Origin: Deferrivibrio essentukiensis
Lineage (GTDB): Bacteria; Chrysiogenota; Deferribacteres; Deferribacterales; Deferrivibrionaceae
Length of the DNA stretch: 56,143 bases
Direction of reading: 5' to 3'
Assembly: GCF_020480685.1 (NCBI RefSeq)
Contig: NZ_JAJAFU010000017.1
Coordinates: 1 to 56,143, forward strand
The translations under genes and the position numbers were made by a program. Positions 27,693 to 38,134 of the stretch are shown piece by piece. The notes beneath the pieces were generated by a model that saw only the letters and a program-made list of their open reading frames with translations, did no database searches and was not told where the DNA came from. Positions within the stretch are counted from its first letter, which is position 1, and each line of letters begins with the position of its first letter.

Positions 27693-28561
27693 CAATAAAT
27701 TCCCCTAAACCCAAGCTGATAATTAAAATACCCGTCTACATTCAAAACTTTTAAAGAAAATGAGTCACTCAATGGCACTTTTCCCATAGTATTAAGTGCA
27801 TTTACAGCAGCTTTATCCAAATCAGGATAACCACTACTGCTTACTATCTGTATATTTGTAATAGTCCCATCTTTTAAAATGGAAAACTTTATTCGCACTG
27901 TCCCCTCTTCACCTTTTAACACAGCTTGAGACGGGTATGTCCAAACATTATAAAGATTTTTTTTAAACTTGTAAAAATATGAGGCATACTTAAACTTCAT
28001 AGAATTAAAATTTACGGTATCTTCCCCATCTTTCGATGAGCCTAAGTTGTAATTTGCAATATCATTTATAATTTCAGATGGATTTAAGATATTTTTGGCA
28101 AGAGTTTTATTATCGAAAATATCAGGCTCTTCTTGTTTAGCACTTTTCTGTTTCTCTTCGATAATTTCAATATTACTCTTATTTGGCTCAAAATTTTTTT
28201 TCTCTACTTTATCCTCTTTTAAAACTTTCTTTTCAGTTTCTTTCTTTTCTTGAAACTTTTTATTTTCATTAACCGGTCTTTCCTTTTGGACTATCAAAGG
28301 TCTTATATTTTCTTTCTCCTCTATGGGAGGGGTTTCATTCAAATTTTCAGTCTTTTTATTTAGATGTATATCTTTGTCACTAAGAATATTTGGTTTTTCT
28401 GTCGGTTTTTCAGTTTTTACTTCAGGTTTTTTATCTATTATATCTACATAAGTTAGTTTTTCTTTCGGTTTATCAGGTTTATTCAAAACCATATATTTTA
28501 AAACCAAAAAGTGTAAAATCGCAGATACAATTATAAAAACGATAATTCTTCTATTTTCCAT
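27692..28561 (-). CDS. TonB-like energy transducer
   Basis: The 289-residue protein has an N-terminal TM helix (RIIVFIIVSAILHFLVLKYM), a long Lys/Glu/Pro-rich periplasm-spanning stretch (about 30-150) and a TonB C-terminal domain (EGTVRIKFSILKDGTITNIQ, SSGYPDLDKAAVNAL). It would transmit proton-motive force from ExbBD, not encoded here, to outer-membrane receptors. On the minus strand a TAAAAT (28575-28570) ends 8 nt before the ATG and no ribosome site is visible. Confidence 0.88.
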   Translation of the reverse strand: MENRRIIVFIIVSAILHFLVLKYMVLNKPDKPKEKLTYVDIIDKKPEVKTEKPTEKPNILSDKDIHLNKKTENLNETPPIEEKENIRPLIVQKERPVNENKKFQEKKETEKKVLKEDKVEKKNFEPNKSNIEIIEEKQKSAKQEEPDIFDNKTLAKNILNPSEIINDIANYNLGSSKDGEDTVNFNSMKFKYASYFYKFKKNLYNVWTYPSQAVLKGEEGTVRIKFSILKDGTITNIQIVSSSGYPDLDKAAVNALNTMGKVPLSDSFSLKVLNVDGYFNYQLGFRGIY

Positions 28562-28657
28562 AAGATTCTATTTTATCCTAAATTCATTTACAAATAAAGG
28601 ATTTTTAAAATATTAAAACGTTCAAAAATATAATTTTATATTAAGCAAATAAAAAAA

Positions 28658-28687
28658 CTTGACAAAGATAGACTCAAATATTATTAT
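28658..28687 (+). promoter_or_regulatory. HAIR-type HspR operator overlapping the hsp20 promoter
   Basis: CTTGACA-N7-ACTCAAA (28658-28678) matches the HspR inverted repeat CTTGAGT-N7-ACTCAAG at 11 of 14 positions with exact spacing. The sigma70 promoter TTGACA (28659-28664), N17, TATTAT (28682-28687) shares its -35 with the left half-site. HspR is encoded in the operon, so the loop is autorepressive. Confidence 0.8.
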
Positions 28688-28718
28688 ACAAGTAAAATAA
28701 AATTGCAGGAGGTATAAT

Positions 28719-29159
28719 ATGGCAATAGTAAGATGGGACCCTTTCAAGGACATTATGTCTCTTCAGGAAAGAATTAACAAAATTTTCGATGAAACCGTTC
28801 AGCAGGACAGAAAGTCACAATATGGAGACTGGTATCCACCTGTTGATATTTTCGAAAAAGAGGATGGTATAACCATCATAATGGAAATACCCGGAGTATC
28901 TGAAAACGATATCGACCTTCAAATTACAGATGGAGTTTTAACCGTTAGGGGTGAAAAAAAGCTCCCTTATGAAAAAAGTAATGAAAACTTCTACAGACTT
29001 GAAAGAAATTTTGGCAAATTTGCAAGATCATTCTCTTTACCAAACACTGTTGACCAAAATAAAGTTAAAGCTGGACTTAAGGAAGGTATACTCAAAATTG
29101 AAATTGGCAAAAAAGATGAGATTAAGCCAAAAGTTATAAAAGTCGAAAAAGAGGATTAA
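28719..29159 (+). CDS. Small heat-shock protein, Hsp20/alpha-crystallin family
   Basis: The 146-residue holdase chaperone has the alpha-crystallin domain with PPVDIFEKEDGITIIMEIPG, LTVRGEKK and the GxL motif AGLKEGILKIEI. First gene of the hsp20-dnaJ-hspR-clpB operon, with a strong GGAGG ribosome site and the HAIR operator upstream. Confidence 0.95.
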   Translation: MAIVRWDPFKDIMSLQERINKIFDETVQQDRKSQYGDWYPPVDIFEKEDGITIIMEIPGVSENDIDLQITDGVLTVRGEKKLPYEKSNENFYRLERNFGKFARSFSLPNTVDQNKVKAGLKEGILKIEIGKKDEIKPKVIKVEKED

Positions 29160-29182
29160 TACTGAAAAGGAAGTGATGATCT

Positions 29183-30298
29183 ATGACAAAACAGAACTAT
29201 TACGAAATACTCGGTGTTGACAAAAGTGCTTCTCAGGATGACATAAAAAAGGCTTATAGAAAGTTGGCAAGAAAATATCATCCTGACATAAACCCTAATA
29301 ACAAGGAAGCTGAAGAAAAATTTAAACTCGTATCCGAAGCCTATGCTGTTTTGTCAGATCCGGAAAAAAGAAAACAATACGATACTCTTGGTCATGACGC
29401 TTTTACTTCAGGTGGTCAAGGTTATGACTTTTCAAACATGAATTTTGAAGATTTAAGAAACTTTAAATCTCATGGATTTGATATTTTCGGAGATATATTC
29501 GATGAAATCTTTGGTAGTGGCAGATGGGGGAAGAAAACTTCCTCATCAGCCACTTTAAAAGGGGAAGATATCTATTACACTATCAATATCCCTTTTAGGG
29601 ATGTTATATTTGGTAATACTTATGAAATCAGCGTAAACAGAAAGGTCGTATGTAAAAGATGCCTTGGAAAAGGTGGAAACAAAACCATCTGTCCAACCTG
29701 TCAGGGTACAGGGATGTCAGGTCAAAAATCAGGATTTATAAGTATGATGTCTACATGCAAATCTTGCGGTGGTAGTGGTGAAGCTTTTACTTCCGTATGC
29801 TCTGAATGTCACGGCACAGGTTTTAAAAACGTTACCGAAAAACTTAAAGTTAAAATACCTGCCGGAGTAGATAATAACTCAAAAATTAGAATCCCAAATA
29901 AAGGGAATGAAGGCTTAAATGGCGGCAAATCAGGTGACCTCTATATTATAACAAATATTACACCACATAATTTCTATAAAAGACAAGGTAATAACCTTTA
30001 TATTGACATTGAAGTCGATATGTTTGAAGCAGCGCTTGGAGAGAAAATTACAGTTCCTACACCTTATGGAGCAGTTAATATAAATATCCCTTCCGGGACT
30101 CAACCAAACCAACAACTAAGGATTCGTGGAAAAGGTGTGCCAAAAATTAATAGTGATGTTAAGGGTGACCTTTATGTAAATATAATAGTTAAAATCCCAC
30201 AAATTGCTATCGAGCAGGACAGAGAGTCCCTTAAAAGCATGAAAACCAGATACAATGTGGCAGATAGAAAAAATATTTTAGCAAAAGGTCAACTATAA
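29183..30298 (+). CDS. dnaJ: Chaperone DnaJ
   Basis: The 371-residue protein has a J-domain ([23 protein letters not shown] in KYHPDINP), a Gly/Phe-rich linker, four CxxCxGxG zinc repeats ([32 protein letters not shown]) and the C-terminal peptide-binding domain. It is the DnaK co-chaperone; dnaK is elsewhere. Confidence 0.95.
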   Translation: MTKQNYYEILGVDKSASQDDIKKAYRKLARKYHPDINPNNKEAEEKFKLVSEAYAVLSDPEKRKQYDTLGHDAFTSGGQGYDFSNMNFEDLRNFKSHGFDIFGDIFDEIFGSGRWGKKTSSSATLKGEDIYYTINIPFRDVIFGNTYEISVNRKVVCKRCLGKGGNKTICPTCQGTGMSGQKSGFISMMSTCKSCGGSGEAFTSVCSECHGTGFKNVTEKLKVKIPAGVDNNSKIRIPNKGNEGLNGGKSGDLYIITNITPHNFYKRQGNNLYIDIEVDMFEAALGEKITVPTPYGAVNINIPSGTQPNQQLRIRGKGVPKINSDVKGDLYVNIIVKIPQIAIEQDRESLKSMKTRYNVADRKNILAKGQL

Positions 30299-30312
30299 TC
30301 CTGAGGTGATAT

Positions 30313-30684
30313 ATGAAGAAAAAACCGCTTTACATGATTAGCATAGTTTCGGAAATGTTTGAAATTCACCCTCAGACCTTGCGACAATATGAACGGTTGG
30401 AACTTTTAAAACCCTCAAGAAGTGAAGGAAATACAAGACTGTATTCAGCTGAAGATATAGAAAAACTTAAATTTATACTCACCCTTACAAGGGATATGGG
30501 GGTCAACCTTGCAGGGGTTGAAATAATTTTAAATATGAAAGAGCAGATAGAATCTCTGCAAAATCAAATCGACATGCTTTTAAGCTATATAAAAGAAAAT
30601 TGTGAAAAAATTAAAAGGGAAGGTGCTCTTGTCCCTTCTCCTAAAAAAGAAATAATTAAGATAAAAGTTCAAAAGGAGGAGTAA
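30313..30684 (+). CDS. hspR: MerR-family heat-shock repressor HspR
   Basis: The 123-residue protein has a MerR winged helix beginning [20 protein letters not shown] and [10 protein letters not shown], then a coiled coil. HspR represses heat-shock operons at HAIR sites, often with DnaK as corepressor. A HAIR-like site upstream of hsp20 supports this. Sits between dnaJ and clpB, the usual HspR arrangement. Confidence 0.92.
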   Translation: MKKKPLYMISIVSEMFEIHPQTLRQYERLELLKPSRSEGNTRLYSAEDIEKLKFILTLTRDMGVNLAGVEIILNMKEQIESLQNQIDMLLSYIKENCEKIKREGALVPSPKKEIIKIKVQKEE

Positions 30685-30686
30685 CT

Positions 30687-33296
30687 ATGATAAATTGGAA
30701 TAAATTAACAATAAAGTCAGGAGAAGCTGTTCAAAGTGCACAAGCACTTGCAGAGCAGCTTAGCCATCAACAAATAGAGCCGGAACATCTTCTTGCAACA
30801 CTTCTAAAGCAAGAGGAAGGAATTGTTAAGCCTATCCTGCAAAAAATTGGGGTTAACATACCAAATCTTTTCGAGGATATACAAGAAAATCTTAAAAAAT
30901 TGCCGAAGGTAAGTGACGTCAGCCAAATATACATTTCTGGCGATACTAAAAAAGTATTCGATTATGCATTTAAAATTTTAAAGGAGTTTGGAGATAGCTA
31001 CGTATCCACAGAGCACCTTTTACTTGGCATTGTTGAAAATGCAGGATATTCAATTAGACAGATATTTACAAAATACGGTATAGATACAAACACGGTAAAA
31101 AAAGCAATCAAAGAGATTAGGGGTTCAACAAAAGTTGATAGCGAAGACCCTGAATCAAAAACCGAAGCACTTAAAAAATATACTATCAATCTTACCGAAT
31201 ATGCAGAGCAAGGTAAACTTGACCCTGTAATAGGAAGGGATGAAGAGATAAGACGGGTTATCCATGTTCTCTCTAGGAGGACAAAAAATAATCCCGTGCT
31301 AATTGGTGAACCGGGTGTTGGAAAAACAGCTATTGTTGAAGGTCTGGCTCAGCGAATTGTAAGTAAAGATGTCCCTGAAACTTTAAAAGATAAAACTGTC
31401 CTAACTCTCGATTTGGGAGCTCTTATTGCCGGCACAAAATTCAGAGGGGAATTTGAGGACAGATTAAAAGCAATCTTAAAAGAGATTAAGGAAAGAGAGG
31501 GTGAAATAATACTTTTTATTGATGAAATACATACACTTGTTGGTGCAGGAGCTGCCGAAGGGGCAATGGATGCGGCAAACCTTTTAAAACCTGCTCTTGC
31601 AAGAGGGGAACTTCACTGTATAGGTGCTACCACTCTTGACGAGTATAAAAAACATATAGAAAAAGACGCAGCATTAGAGAGAAGATTCCAACCAGTAATG
31701 GTAGATGAGCCTTCAGTAGAGGATACAATTTCTATCTTAAGAGGCTTAAAAGAAAAATATGAAGTACATCACGGCGTAAAGATAAAGGACTCTGCACTTG
31801 TTGCTGCTGCTTACCTTGCACATAAATATATTTCAGACAGGTTTATGCCTGATAAGGCAATAGATTTAATAGATGAAGCTACTGCAAAACTTAGAATGGA
31901 AATTGATAGTCTTCCGACTGAGCTTGATGAACTCGACAGAAAATACAGACAGCTTGAAATAGAAAGACAAGCTCTTTTAAAGGAAAAAGATGAAGCAAGT
32001 AAAATTAGATTAGAAAAGATTGAACAAGAACTTGCAAATTTAAGTGAAAAAATAAACCAATTAAAAGCACATTGGCAAAATGAAAAATCTATCATTCAAA
32101 GTATTAGAGAGGTCAAGGCCAACATTGAACAGTTAAAGAATGAAATGAGCACTGCCGAAAGAAATGGAAATTTTGAACTTGCATCACAAATCAAATACGG
32201 AAAACTTGTTGAAGAAAATAAAAAACTTGAAGAGCTTAATGAAAAGCTAAAAGAGATTCAAAAAGACTCAAAAATGCTTAAAGAAGAGGTAGAAGAAGAG
32301 GATATCGCTGAAATAATCTCAAAGTGGACAGGTATCCCCGTAACTAAACTTTTAGAAGAGGAAGCTGATAAACTTATAAAAATGGAAGATTTTCTCCATA
32401 AAAGAGTAATCGGACAGGAAAAGGCCGTCCAGGTAATAAGTGATGCCGTAAGAAGAAGCCGTGCCGGCCTTAACAATCCAAAAAGACCTATAGGCTCATT
32501 TATTTTCTTAGGGCCTACCGGAGTGGGTAAAACTGAGCTTGCAAAAGCTCTTGCGGAATTTCTCTTTGATACAGAAGATGCTCTTATAAGGCTTGATATG
32601 AGTGAATATATGGAAAAACATTCCGTTGCAAAGCTTATAGGTGCCCCTCCAGGATATGTAGGTTATGAAGAAGGTGGTCAACTTACAGAAAAAGTAAGAA
32701 GGAAACCGTATAGTGTAATATTAATGGATGAAATTGAAAAAGCTCATCCTGATGTATTTAATCTGTTACTACAAATTTTAGATGACGGCAGGTTGACAGA
32801 TGCAAAGGGGAGAACTGTAAACTTTAAAAATACTGTAATTATAATGACATCAAACATCGGAAGTGAATCCATACAGGAATTCTTTGAACGTCATAAAGAT
32901 TTTGAAAACAGATACGATGAAATTGCATCAGAAGTTTTTAAACATCTGTCCAATTTCTTTAAGCCTGAATTTTTAAACAGGGTAGATGATATAGTAGTAT
33001 TTCATCCGCTCGGAGAAAACCATTTAAAAGAGATTGCAAAAATATTACTTGAAGAGTTTAAAAATAGGTTAAAAGAAAATTTCATCGAAATCGACTTTGA
33101 CGAAAGTGTAATAAATGAAATTGTAAAAGTAGGTTTTGACCCTAAATTTGGTGCAAGACCTATGAAAAGAGCAATCCAAAAAATCATTGAAAACAAAGTA
33201 GCTGAAGCAATTTTAAAGGGGAAAATTGTAAAAAATTCTAAAGTGATTGCTACATTTGTTGATGGAGAATTAAAATTTGATGTGAAATTGGGATAA
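30687..33296 (+). CDS. clpB: Disaggregase ClpB
   Basis: The 869-residue Hsp100 protein has an N-domain ([16 protein letters not shown]), AAA1 with Walker [10 protein letters not shown], a long middle coiled coil (about 410-530, [18 protein letters not shown]), and AAA2 with GPTGVGKTE and [15 protein letters not shown]. The middle domain distinguishes ClpB from ClpA/C. It resolubilises aggregates with DnaK/DnaJ. Start 2 nt after hspR, ribosome site AAGGAGG. Confidence 0.97.
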   Translation: MINWNKLTIKSGEAVQSAQALAEQLSHQQIEPEHLLATLLKQEEGIVKPILQKIGVNIPNLFEDIQENLKKLPKVSDVSQIYISGDTKKVFDYAFKILKEFGDSYVSTEHLLLGIVENAGYSIRQIFTKYGIDTNTVKKAIKEIRGSTKVDSEDPESKTEALKKYTINLTEYAEQGKLDPVIGRDEEIRRVIHVLSRRTKNNPVLIGEPGVGKTAIVEGLAQRIVSKDVPETLKDKTVLTLDLGALIAGTKFRGEFEDRLKAILKEIKEREGEIILFIDEIHTLVGAGAAEGAMDAANLLKPALARGELHCIGATTLDEYKKHIEKDAALERRFQPVMVDEPSVEDTISILRGLKEKYEVHHGVKIKDSALVAAAYLAHKYISDRFMPDKAIDLIDEATAKLRMEIDSLPTELDELDRKYRQLEIERQALLKEKDEASKIRLEKIEQELANLSEKINQLKAHWQNEKSIIQSIREVKANIEQLKNEMSTAERNGNFELASQIKYGKLVEENKKLEELNEKLKEIQKDSKMLKEEVEEEDIAEIISKWTGIPVTKLLEEEADKLIKMEDFLHKRVIGQEKAVQVISDAVRRSRAGLNNPKRPIGSFIFLGPTGVGKTELAKALAEFLFDTEDALIRLDMSEYMEKHSVAKLIGAPPGYVGYEEGGQLTEKVRRKPYSVILMDEIEKAHPDVFNLLLQILDDGRLTDAKGRTVNFKNTVIIMTSNIGSESIQEFFERHKDFENRYDEIASEVFKHLSNFFKPEFLNRVDDIVVFHPLGENHLKEIAKILLEEFKNRLKENFIEIDFDESVINEIVKVGFDPKFGARPMKRAIQKIIENKVAEAILKGKIVKNSKVIATFVDGELKFDVKLG

Positions 33297-33299
33297 ATA

Positions 33300-33308
33300 T
33301 GGTATAAT
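33300..33308 (+). promoter_or_regulatory. Extended -10 promoter candidate for the sigma-factor gene
   Basis: TGGTATAAT just after clpB. It has the TGn extension and no good -35. A short imperfect hairpin (CATAGA...TCTATG, 33324-33343) follows in the leader. Confidence 0.4.
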
Positions 33309-33358
33309 TGTCTGAACAAAACATAGAGATTAAAATCTATGATTAGAAGGCAGGTTAA

Positions 33359-34282
33359 ATGACAGAACATAAAGATAAAGTAGAAGACATTGAAAATACT
33401 GAAATCGATGATAATGAGGGGATAGACTTCCTAACGGAGGATATCCCCCTCCCTCCTGTATCTGACGATTCTCTCAAAAGTTATCTCAATAAAATTTCCG
33501 AATACAGTCACTTTAAGAGAGAAGAAGAGTATGAGATAGGGAAAAAGATAAAAGAAGGGGATGAGGAAGCAATTAAAAAGCTTGTTTTGGGAAATTTAAA
33601 GTTTGTTGTTTCCATCGCTAACCGTTATAGAAATTCAGGACTTTCGATGAGTGATATTATTAATCAGGGGAATCTTGGACTTATTGAGGCAGCAAGGAGA
33701 TTTGACCCTGATAAAGGTGTTAAATTTATTTCCTATGCTGTGTGGTGGATACGACAATCTATTATTCAAGCTCTTGCAGAGCAATCAGGCACAGTAAAGC
33801 TTCCTATAAAACAGGCAAGTATTTTATATAAAATAAATGAAGCTACTGAAAAACTTACTAAAGAATTAGACAGAGACCCGACTGCAGAGGAGATCGCTTC
33901 TTTTCTTGATATGGAAGTAGCTGATGTAGAAAATATCCTGAGAGTATCAAGAAATTATCTGTCACTTGAAACCCCTTTGAAAGATGGAGAGGATAAGACA
34001 TTTATCGACCTGCTCGACTCAGGCTCAAAGTCTGTTGAAGATGAAATAATCCATACTAATCTTAGAAATTCTCTTGAAGAGATAGTTGAAGAGCTACCTG
34101 AAAGGGACGCTGAAATCATCAAACTCAGATTCGGACTTGAAGGTGAAACACCAAAAACACTTGAAGAAATAGGCGAAATGATGAAAATAAGCAGGGAAAG
34201 AGTTAGGCAGATTGAAGCTCGAGCCTTAAGTAAGCTTAAAAAGAAAGCAATGAAAAGAAAGCTTTACGATTATCTAAACTAA
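33359..34282 (+). CDS. Sigma70-family factor, group 2-like (no region 1.1)
   Basis: The 307-residue protein has region 1.2 ([20 protein letters not shown]), region 2 ([40 protein letters not shown]), region 3 and region 4 ([20 protein letters not shown]). The missing region 1.1 and the short length suggest an alternative factor of the RpoS-like group rather than the principal sigma factor. No RpoH box is seen. It follows the heat-shock operon. The K+ channel gene overlaps its stop by 1 nt. Confidence 0.88.
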   Translation: MTEHKDKVEDIENTEIDDNEGIDFLTEDIPLPPVSDDSLKSYLNKISEYSHFKREEEYEIGKKIKEGDEEAIKKLVLGNLKFVVSIANRYRNSGLSMSDIINQGNLGLIEAARRFDPDKGVKFISYAVWWIRQSIIQALAEQSGTVKLPIKQASILYKINEATEKLTKELDRDPTAEEIASFLDMEVADVENILRVSRNYLSLETPLKDGEDKTFIDLLDSGSKSVEDEIIHTNLRNSLEEIVEELPERDAEIIKLRFGLEGETPKTLEEIGEMMKISRERVRQIEARALSKLKKKAMKRKLYDYLN

Positions 34283-35076
34283 TGACCCTCAGAAAAAAAT
34301 TATACGAAATTATCTTTGAAGCTGAAACAAAAGCAGGCAAGCTATTTGATGTAGTACTCTTAATATCAATATGTATTAGCATATTAGTTGTTATCTTACA
34401 AAGTGTTGAAAGTATCCATGTAAGATTCGGAAGTATATTTTATGCGATGGAATGGTTTTTCACAATACTATTTACAATTGAATATGGACTAAGAATTTAT
34501 ACTATCGAAAAACCCATTAGATATATAAGAAGCTTTTATGGCATAGTTGATCTTTTGGCAATTTTACCTACGTATCTCGAACTTTTTTTAGCAGGTACAC
34601 ACTTTTTATTGGTTGTAAGGGCATTAAGACTTCTGAGAGTATTCAGAATTCTTAAATTAACGCACTATGTTAATCACGGCTCAATAATAGTAAAAGCACT
34701 TAAAGCAAGCAGATTCAAAATTGTTGTTTTTCTGTTTGCAGTAGTCAACATTGTAATTATAGTGGGCTCTGCAATGTATGTCATAGAAGGTGGTGAAAAC
34801 GGTTTTACCAGCATACCAAGAAGTATATATTGGGCTATTGTTACATTAACAACCGTCGGTTATGGGGATATTTCCCCATCTACACCCCTTGGACAGTTTA
34901 TAGCATCAATGCTTATGATAATTGGTTATGGAGTTATTGCAGTCCCTACGGGGATAGTTACATCTGAAATGACAAAATTCAACAAACCTGTTTCTGCTGA
35001 AGCGTGTCCAGCCTGTGGGCAGGATGGACACGATGTAGATGCAAAATTTTGTAAGTACTGCGGATACAAGTTATAA
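34282..35076 (+). CDS. Voltage-gated K+ channel subunit with C-terminal zinc ribbon
   Basis: The 264-residue, six-TM channel has an S4 with a positive charge every third residue (R113, R116, R119, R122, K125) and the K+ filter TVGYGD at 191-196. The C-terminus carries CPACG and CKYCG separated by 10 residues, a zinc ribbon that is unusual for Kv channels. Coupled to the sigma-factor gene (TAATG). Convergent with the lipoprotein gene, with 5 nt between. Confidence 0.92.
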   Translation: MTLRKKLYEIIFEAETKAGKLFDVVLLISICISILVVILQSVESIHVRFGSIFYAMEWFFTILFTIEYGLRIYTIEKPIRYIRSFYGIVDLLAILPTYLELFLAGTHFLLVVRALRLLRVFRILKLTHYVNHGSIIVKALKASRFKIVVFLFAVVNIVIIVGSAMYVIEGGENGFTSIPRSIYWAIVTLTTVGYGDISPSTPLGQFIASMLMIIGYGVIAVPTGIVTSEMTKFNKPVSAEACPACGQDGHDVDAKFCKYCGYKL

Positions 35077-35081
35077 GCAAA

Positions 35082-35738
35082 TTACTCACAAACTTTCTTA
35101 ATTTCCTCTTTACTAAGGCCTATTTCCTGCATTTTCAAAATCTTATCAACGGTACACTTATTGGACTGTAAATCATTACTTTCTTTAACTGTTGTATTGT
35201 TAATAACTTGAGGGGTTATACTAACTTTAAGAGGTTTATTTTTCAAGGCTGCTACTGCCTCAGCAAATTTTGTTGCAGACTCTTTGTCTTTAAATGTTAA
35301 TTCAAGATTATGAGAACAACCGAATTTTGAATAGTCATCCCAGATAACCTTCACACCATTATCAGAAACCCTTGGCTCATCAAATACATACCCGTAACAG
35401 TTATTATCCACTGAATTACTTGAAACTTTAATTGAATAATTTTTATCTTTTTCCTTCATATAAATAGTAAGCTCGTCCCCATAAATTTCCCAAAACCTCA
35501 AAAACATTTTATTGGTACCCTGTTTTTTAAATAAAAAAGCAATTGCATTCCCTTCTTCACTTGCAATAATCTTTTCATATTTTAGATTATCTTCAATAAT
35601 CAGTGAGCCTATACTTGACTCCATTAATTTCAATGCCCCATCCCTACTAAGCTTACTGCCTTTTGTGTCAAGTTTGACCCCTTTTGAGCAAGAAATCACA
35701 GCAAAAATCAAACACATCAAAACTATAAACCTCTTCAT
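35082..35738 (-). CDS. Uncharacterised lipoprotein
   Basis: The 218-residue protein has signal peptide MKRFIVLMCLIFAVISC; C17 is the lipidation site (VISC). No domain is recognised. It is mostly beta-type, and its C-terminus (VDKILKMQEIGLSKEEIKKVC) resembles a short helical tail found in some periplasmic proteins. Good ribosome site AAGGGGTG. Probably the last gene of the minus-strand block beginning at argS. Confidence 0.7.
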   Translation of the reverse strand: MKRFIVLMCLIFAVISCSKGVKLDTKGSKLSRDGALKLMESSIGSLIIEDNLKYEKIIASEEGNAIAFLFKKQGTNKMFLRFWEIYGDELTIYMKEKDKNYSIKVSSNSVDNNCYGYVFDEPRVSDNGVKVIWDDYSKFGCSHNLELTFKDKESATKFAEAVAALKNKPLKVSITPQVINNTTVKESNDLQSNKCTVDKILKMQEIGLSKEEIKKVCE

Positions 35739-35748
35739 AAAACACCCC

Positions 35749-37248
35749 TTATATTAATTTAAAAACTATTATCTGTATTGCACCAAAAATAAAACCCAAA
35801 ACAAATCCTAAAATATTAATCCATTTAAATTGATCTCTCATAAAAGAAAAAAGCATATCTTCCACTTCATACAAATTCAAAGAATTTATTTTGTCCTCAA
35901 CAATATTTTTTACATCAAGTGCCTGCAATATAGGAGCAACATTCCTATTTAAAAGTTCATTTATTTCTGTGGTGAGAAAATCAACAAACTGCCTGAAACT
36001 CTTTTGAGAAATTTTCTCATAAATATTTGTTATTCTTATTTTTCCAATCATCAAAGCAATATTGAATACCGCAATCTCCTTTACTTTGTCCTGCTTTAAT
36101 TTGTCAAAAAGCTGCTTTCTATGGCTTATTTCAAAAGAATCATCACCGATTATATCCAATACATCCTTTAATCTCAGGTTGTTAAGCTCATAAGCATTAG
36201 CAGAAATAATATATTTAATTTTATCCACTAAAAATTGAGAGTTCATAAAATCAAGTAACTTACCTTCAAAGAAAGTTTTCAGCGAATAGAAATCCTCTAC
36301 TTTGAACTTTTCTATAAGCTTATAAATTGGTTTATTTAATATATCCGATAACTTCTCTTTAATGATATTTGAAATTTTATCTTTTATTTCATCACTTGCA
36401 GAAATATTTTGAATTATTTCTGGAAATTTTGACTTTACCAAATCCCGTATAACATCTTCATTCAAAAAAAGATTAAGCATACCAAGTTTTATCTGGTCAA
36501 ATACCCCACTCTTAAAAGAATTATTCTTAACCTCAATAAGCTTTTGAACAATTTTTTCTTTAACCTCATCATCTTCTGAAATTTTCTTAATATATTCCAA
36601 AACTTTAAGTGTCATATTTTCTGATACTGACAACATTGATGCGTAAAAACTTTCCGGCATAGCTTGGCAAAGCGAAACACCTGATAAAATAATGTTATTA
36701 AGGTAAGCGGAAACCTCTTTTATGAGCTTACCTTTCCATTTGGTATCTCCAAATACCTTCTCTGCAACCTTTTTAAGGCCATCTTCCGCATCAAAAAAGT
36801 CTGATATTCTTAACTCACTTATACTTTGTAATAAAACATTAATAACCGAATTAAAAAGCTCTTCATTAAGAATAACTTTATTGTATAACAATAACGCAAC
36901 TTCATGGCTATCAATTCCTATTTTTTCAAATATAAGATTCAGCTCTCCAAAATCTTTTGAGAGCAAATCTCTCAATTCATTCCTGATAGAATTTTGAAGA
37001 TATATTTGAAACTCCTCTTTTTTCAAAGAATTAAGGATATCCTTTTCAGTTAGCAAATTATTACCAACAAGATTTCCAACCTCTTTTGCAAGCTTTGACC
37101 TGTTTCTCGGGATAACCCCTTGCCAACCAAAGCTGTACCACTTTCTTTTATGGGGCCTAAATAACATTTTTATAGCAAGATAGTTTGTGAAGTAACCGAC
37201 AAAACCGGTCACAACTGGCGTAACTATTTCACCCGCAGTCAGAAACAA
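35749..37248 (-). CDS. DUF445 family membrane-anchored protein
   Basis: The 499-residue protein has the DUF445 landmarks TPVVTGFVGYFTNYLAIKML, FRPHKRKW and GVIPRNRSKLAKEVG, a long helical middle and a terminal TM helix (ILGFVLGFIFGAIQIIVFKL). B. subtilis YheB-like proteins belong here; function unknown. TTG start with GGGAGGG 5 nt before. Overlaps the ppx gene by 20 nt. Confidence 0.85.
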   Translation of the reverse strand: MFLTAGEIVTPVVTGFVGYFTNYLAIKMLFRPHKRKWYSFGWQGVIPRNRSKLAKEVGNLVGNNLLTEKDILNSLKKEEFQIYLQNSIRNELRDLLSKDFGELNLIFEKIGIDSHEVALLLYNKVILNEELFNSVINVLLQSISELRISDFFDAEDGLKKVAEKVFGDTKWKGKLIKEVSAYLNNIILSGVSLCQAMPESFYASMLSVSENMTLKVLEYIKKISEDDEVKEKIVQKLIEVKNNSFKSGVFDQIKLGMLNLFLNEDVIRDLVKSKFPEIIQNISASDEIKDKISNIIKEKLSDILNKPIYKLIEKFKVEDFYSLKTFFEGKLLDFMNSQFLVDKIKYIISANAYELNNLRLKDVLDIIGDDSFEISHRKQLFDKLKQDKVKEIAVFNIALMIGKIRITNIYEKISQKSFRQFVDFLTTEINELLNRNVAPILQALDVKNIVEDKINSLNLYEVEDMLFSFMRDQFKWINILGFVLGFIFGAIQIIVFKLI

Positions 37249-38134
37249 CCAAACCCTCCCTTAATCCAAAATCGCTTATGATTATTTCATTTAATTTAAA
37301 ATGTTCCATAGTCTTAATAACAATTGCTGCGCCGGGAATAATCAAGTCACCTCTACCCTTTTCAAGGCCAACGACATTTTCCCTTTCGTCAATTGTCATT
37401 GAGCATAAATTGTCAAAAATCTCTTTAACTCTCTTGTATTGTATTTTATAACCATTTACTTTTCGATAATCATAATTTGCAAGTTTCATATCTATGGCAG
37501 CCAATGTGGTTGCTGTGCCTGCAGTCCCCACCAATATCTCAAATTCAATATCAGGGACATGTGAAATAATAGTTTCAATCTCTTCAAAAAGCTGCTTGAA
37601 GATACCTTCTGAAACAACTTCACGAAAATTATACTTATCGGCGAGTTTGACCACACCCATATCAAAGCTTTTACAATCAACTATATTGCCTTTATCCACT
37701 GCAATATATTCAGTAGAGCCGCCGCCAATGTCAAACAAAAGTGCCTTATTATCTTTTAAATCCAGAGTTGCAGAAACTCCTCTAAACATCAACTCTGCCT
37801 CTTTTTCAGAAGTAATAATTTCTATTTTTATACCCATATTTTTATATATATTATTTATTATCTCCTCTCCATTTGAAGCCTCTCTAAGAGCACTCGTCCC
37901 TACAAACTTTACATTGATATCTCCAAATTGATTAAGGAAATCTTTTATATGAAAAAGAGCATCAGTTAACCTTTTTTCAGCAGCTTCAGATATTTTGCCA
38001 AATTGCTTTATCCCCTCCGCCAACCTTATTATATGCCTTTGTTCATAAACTATATTTTTAATTTTACCTTTACTTACTTCTGCAACAATTAATCTTAACG
38101 TATTGCTGCCAATATCTACAGCACCACAAATCAT
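37229..38134 (-). CDS. Exopolyphosphatase / ppGpp phosphohydrolase (Ppx/GppA)
   Basis: The 301-residue actin-fold protein has GAVDIGSNTLRLIVAE, the phosphate loop LLFDIGGGSTEYI, and EILVGTAGTATTLAAID. It hydrolyses polyphosphate or pppGpp. It is short (no C-terminal HD domain), as in many Ppx1-like proteins. Overlaps the phosphate transporter by 4 nt, which supports a phosphate-related role. Confidence 0.9.
   Translation of the reverse strand: MICGAVDIGSNTLRLIVAEVSKGKIKNIVYEQRHIIRLAEGIKQFGKISEAAEKRLTDALFHIKDFLNQFGDINVKFVGTSALREASNGEEIINNIYKNMGIKIEIITSEKEAELMFRGVSATLDLKDNKALLFDIGGGSTEYIAVDKGNIVDCKSFDMGVVKLADKYNFREVVSEGIFKQLFEEIETIISHVPDIEFEILVGTAGTATTLAAIDMKLANYDYRKVNGYKIQYKRVKEIFDNLCSMTIDERENVVGLEKGRGDLIIPGAAIVIKTMEHFKLNEIIISDFGLREGLVVSDCG

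Noticed and set aside
33324-33343. Hairpin CATAGA...TCTATG as a clpB terminator
   Set aside because: Imperfect stem, AT-rich, and no T-tract follows; at best a leader structure of the sigma-factor mRNA.
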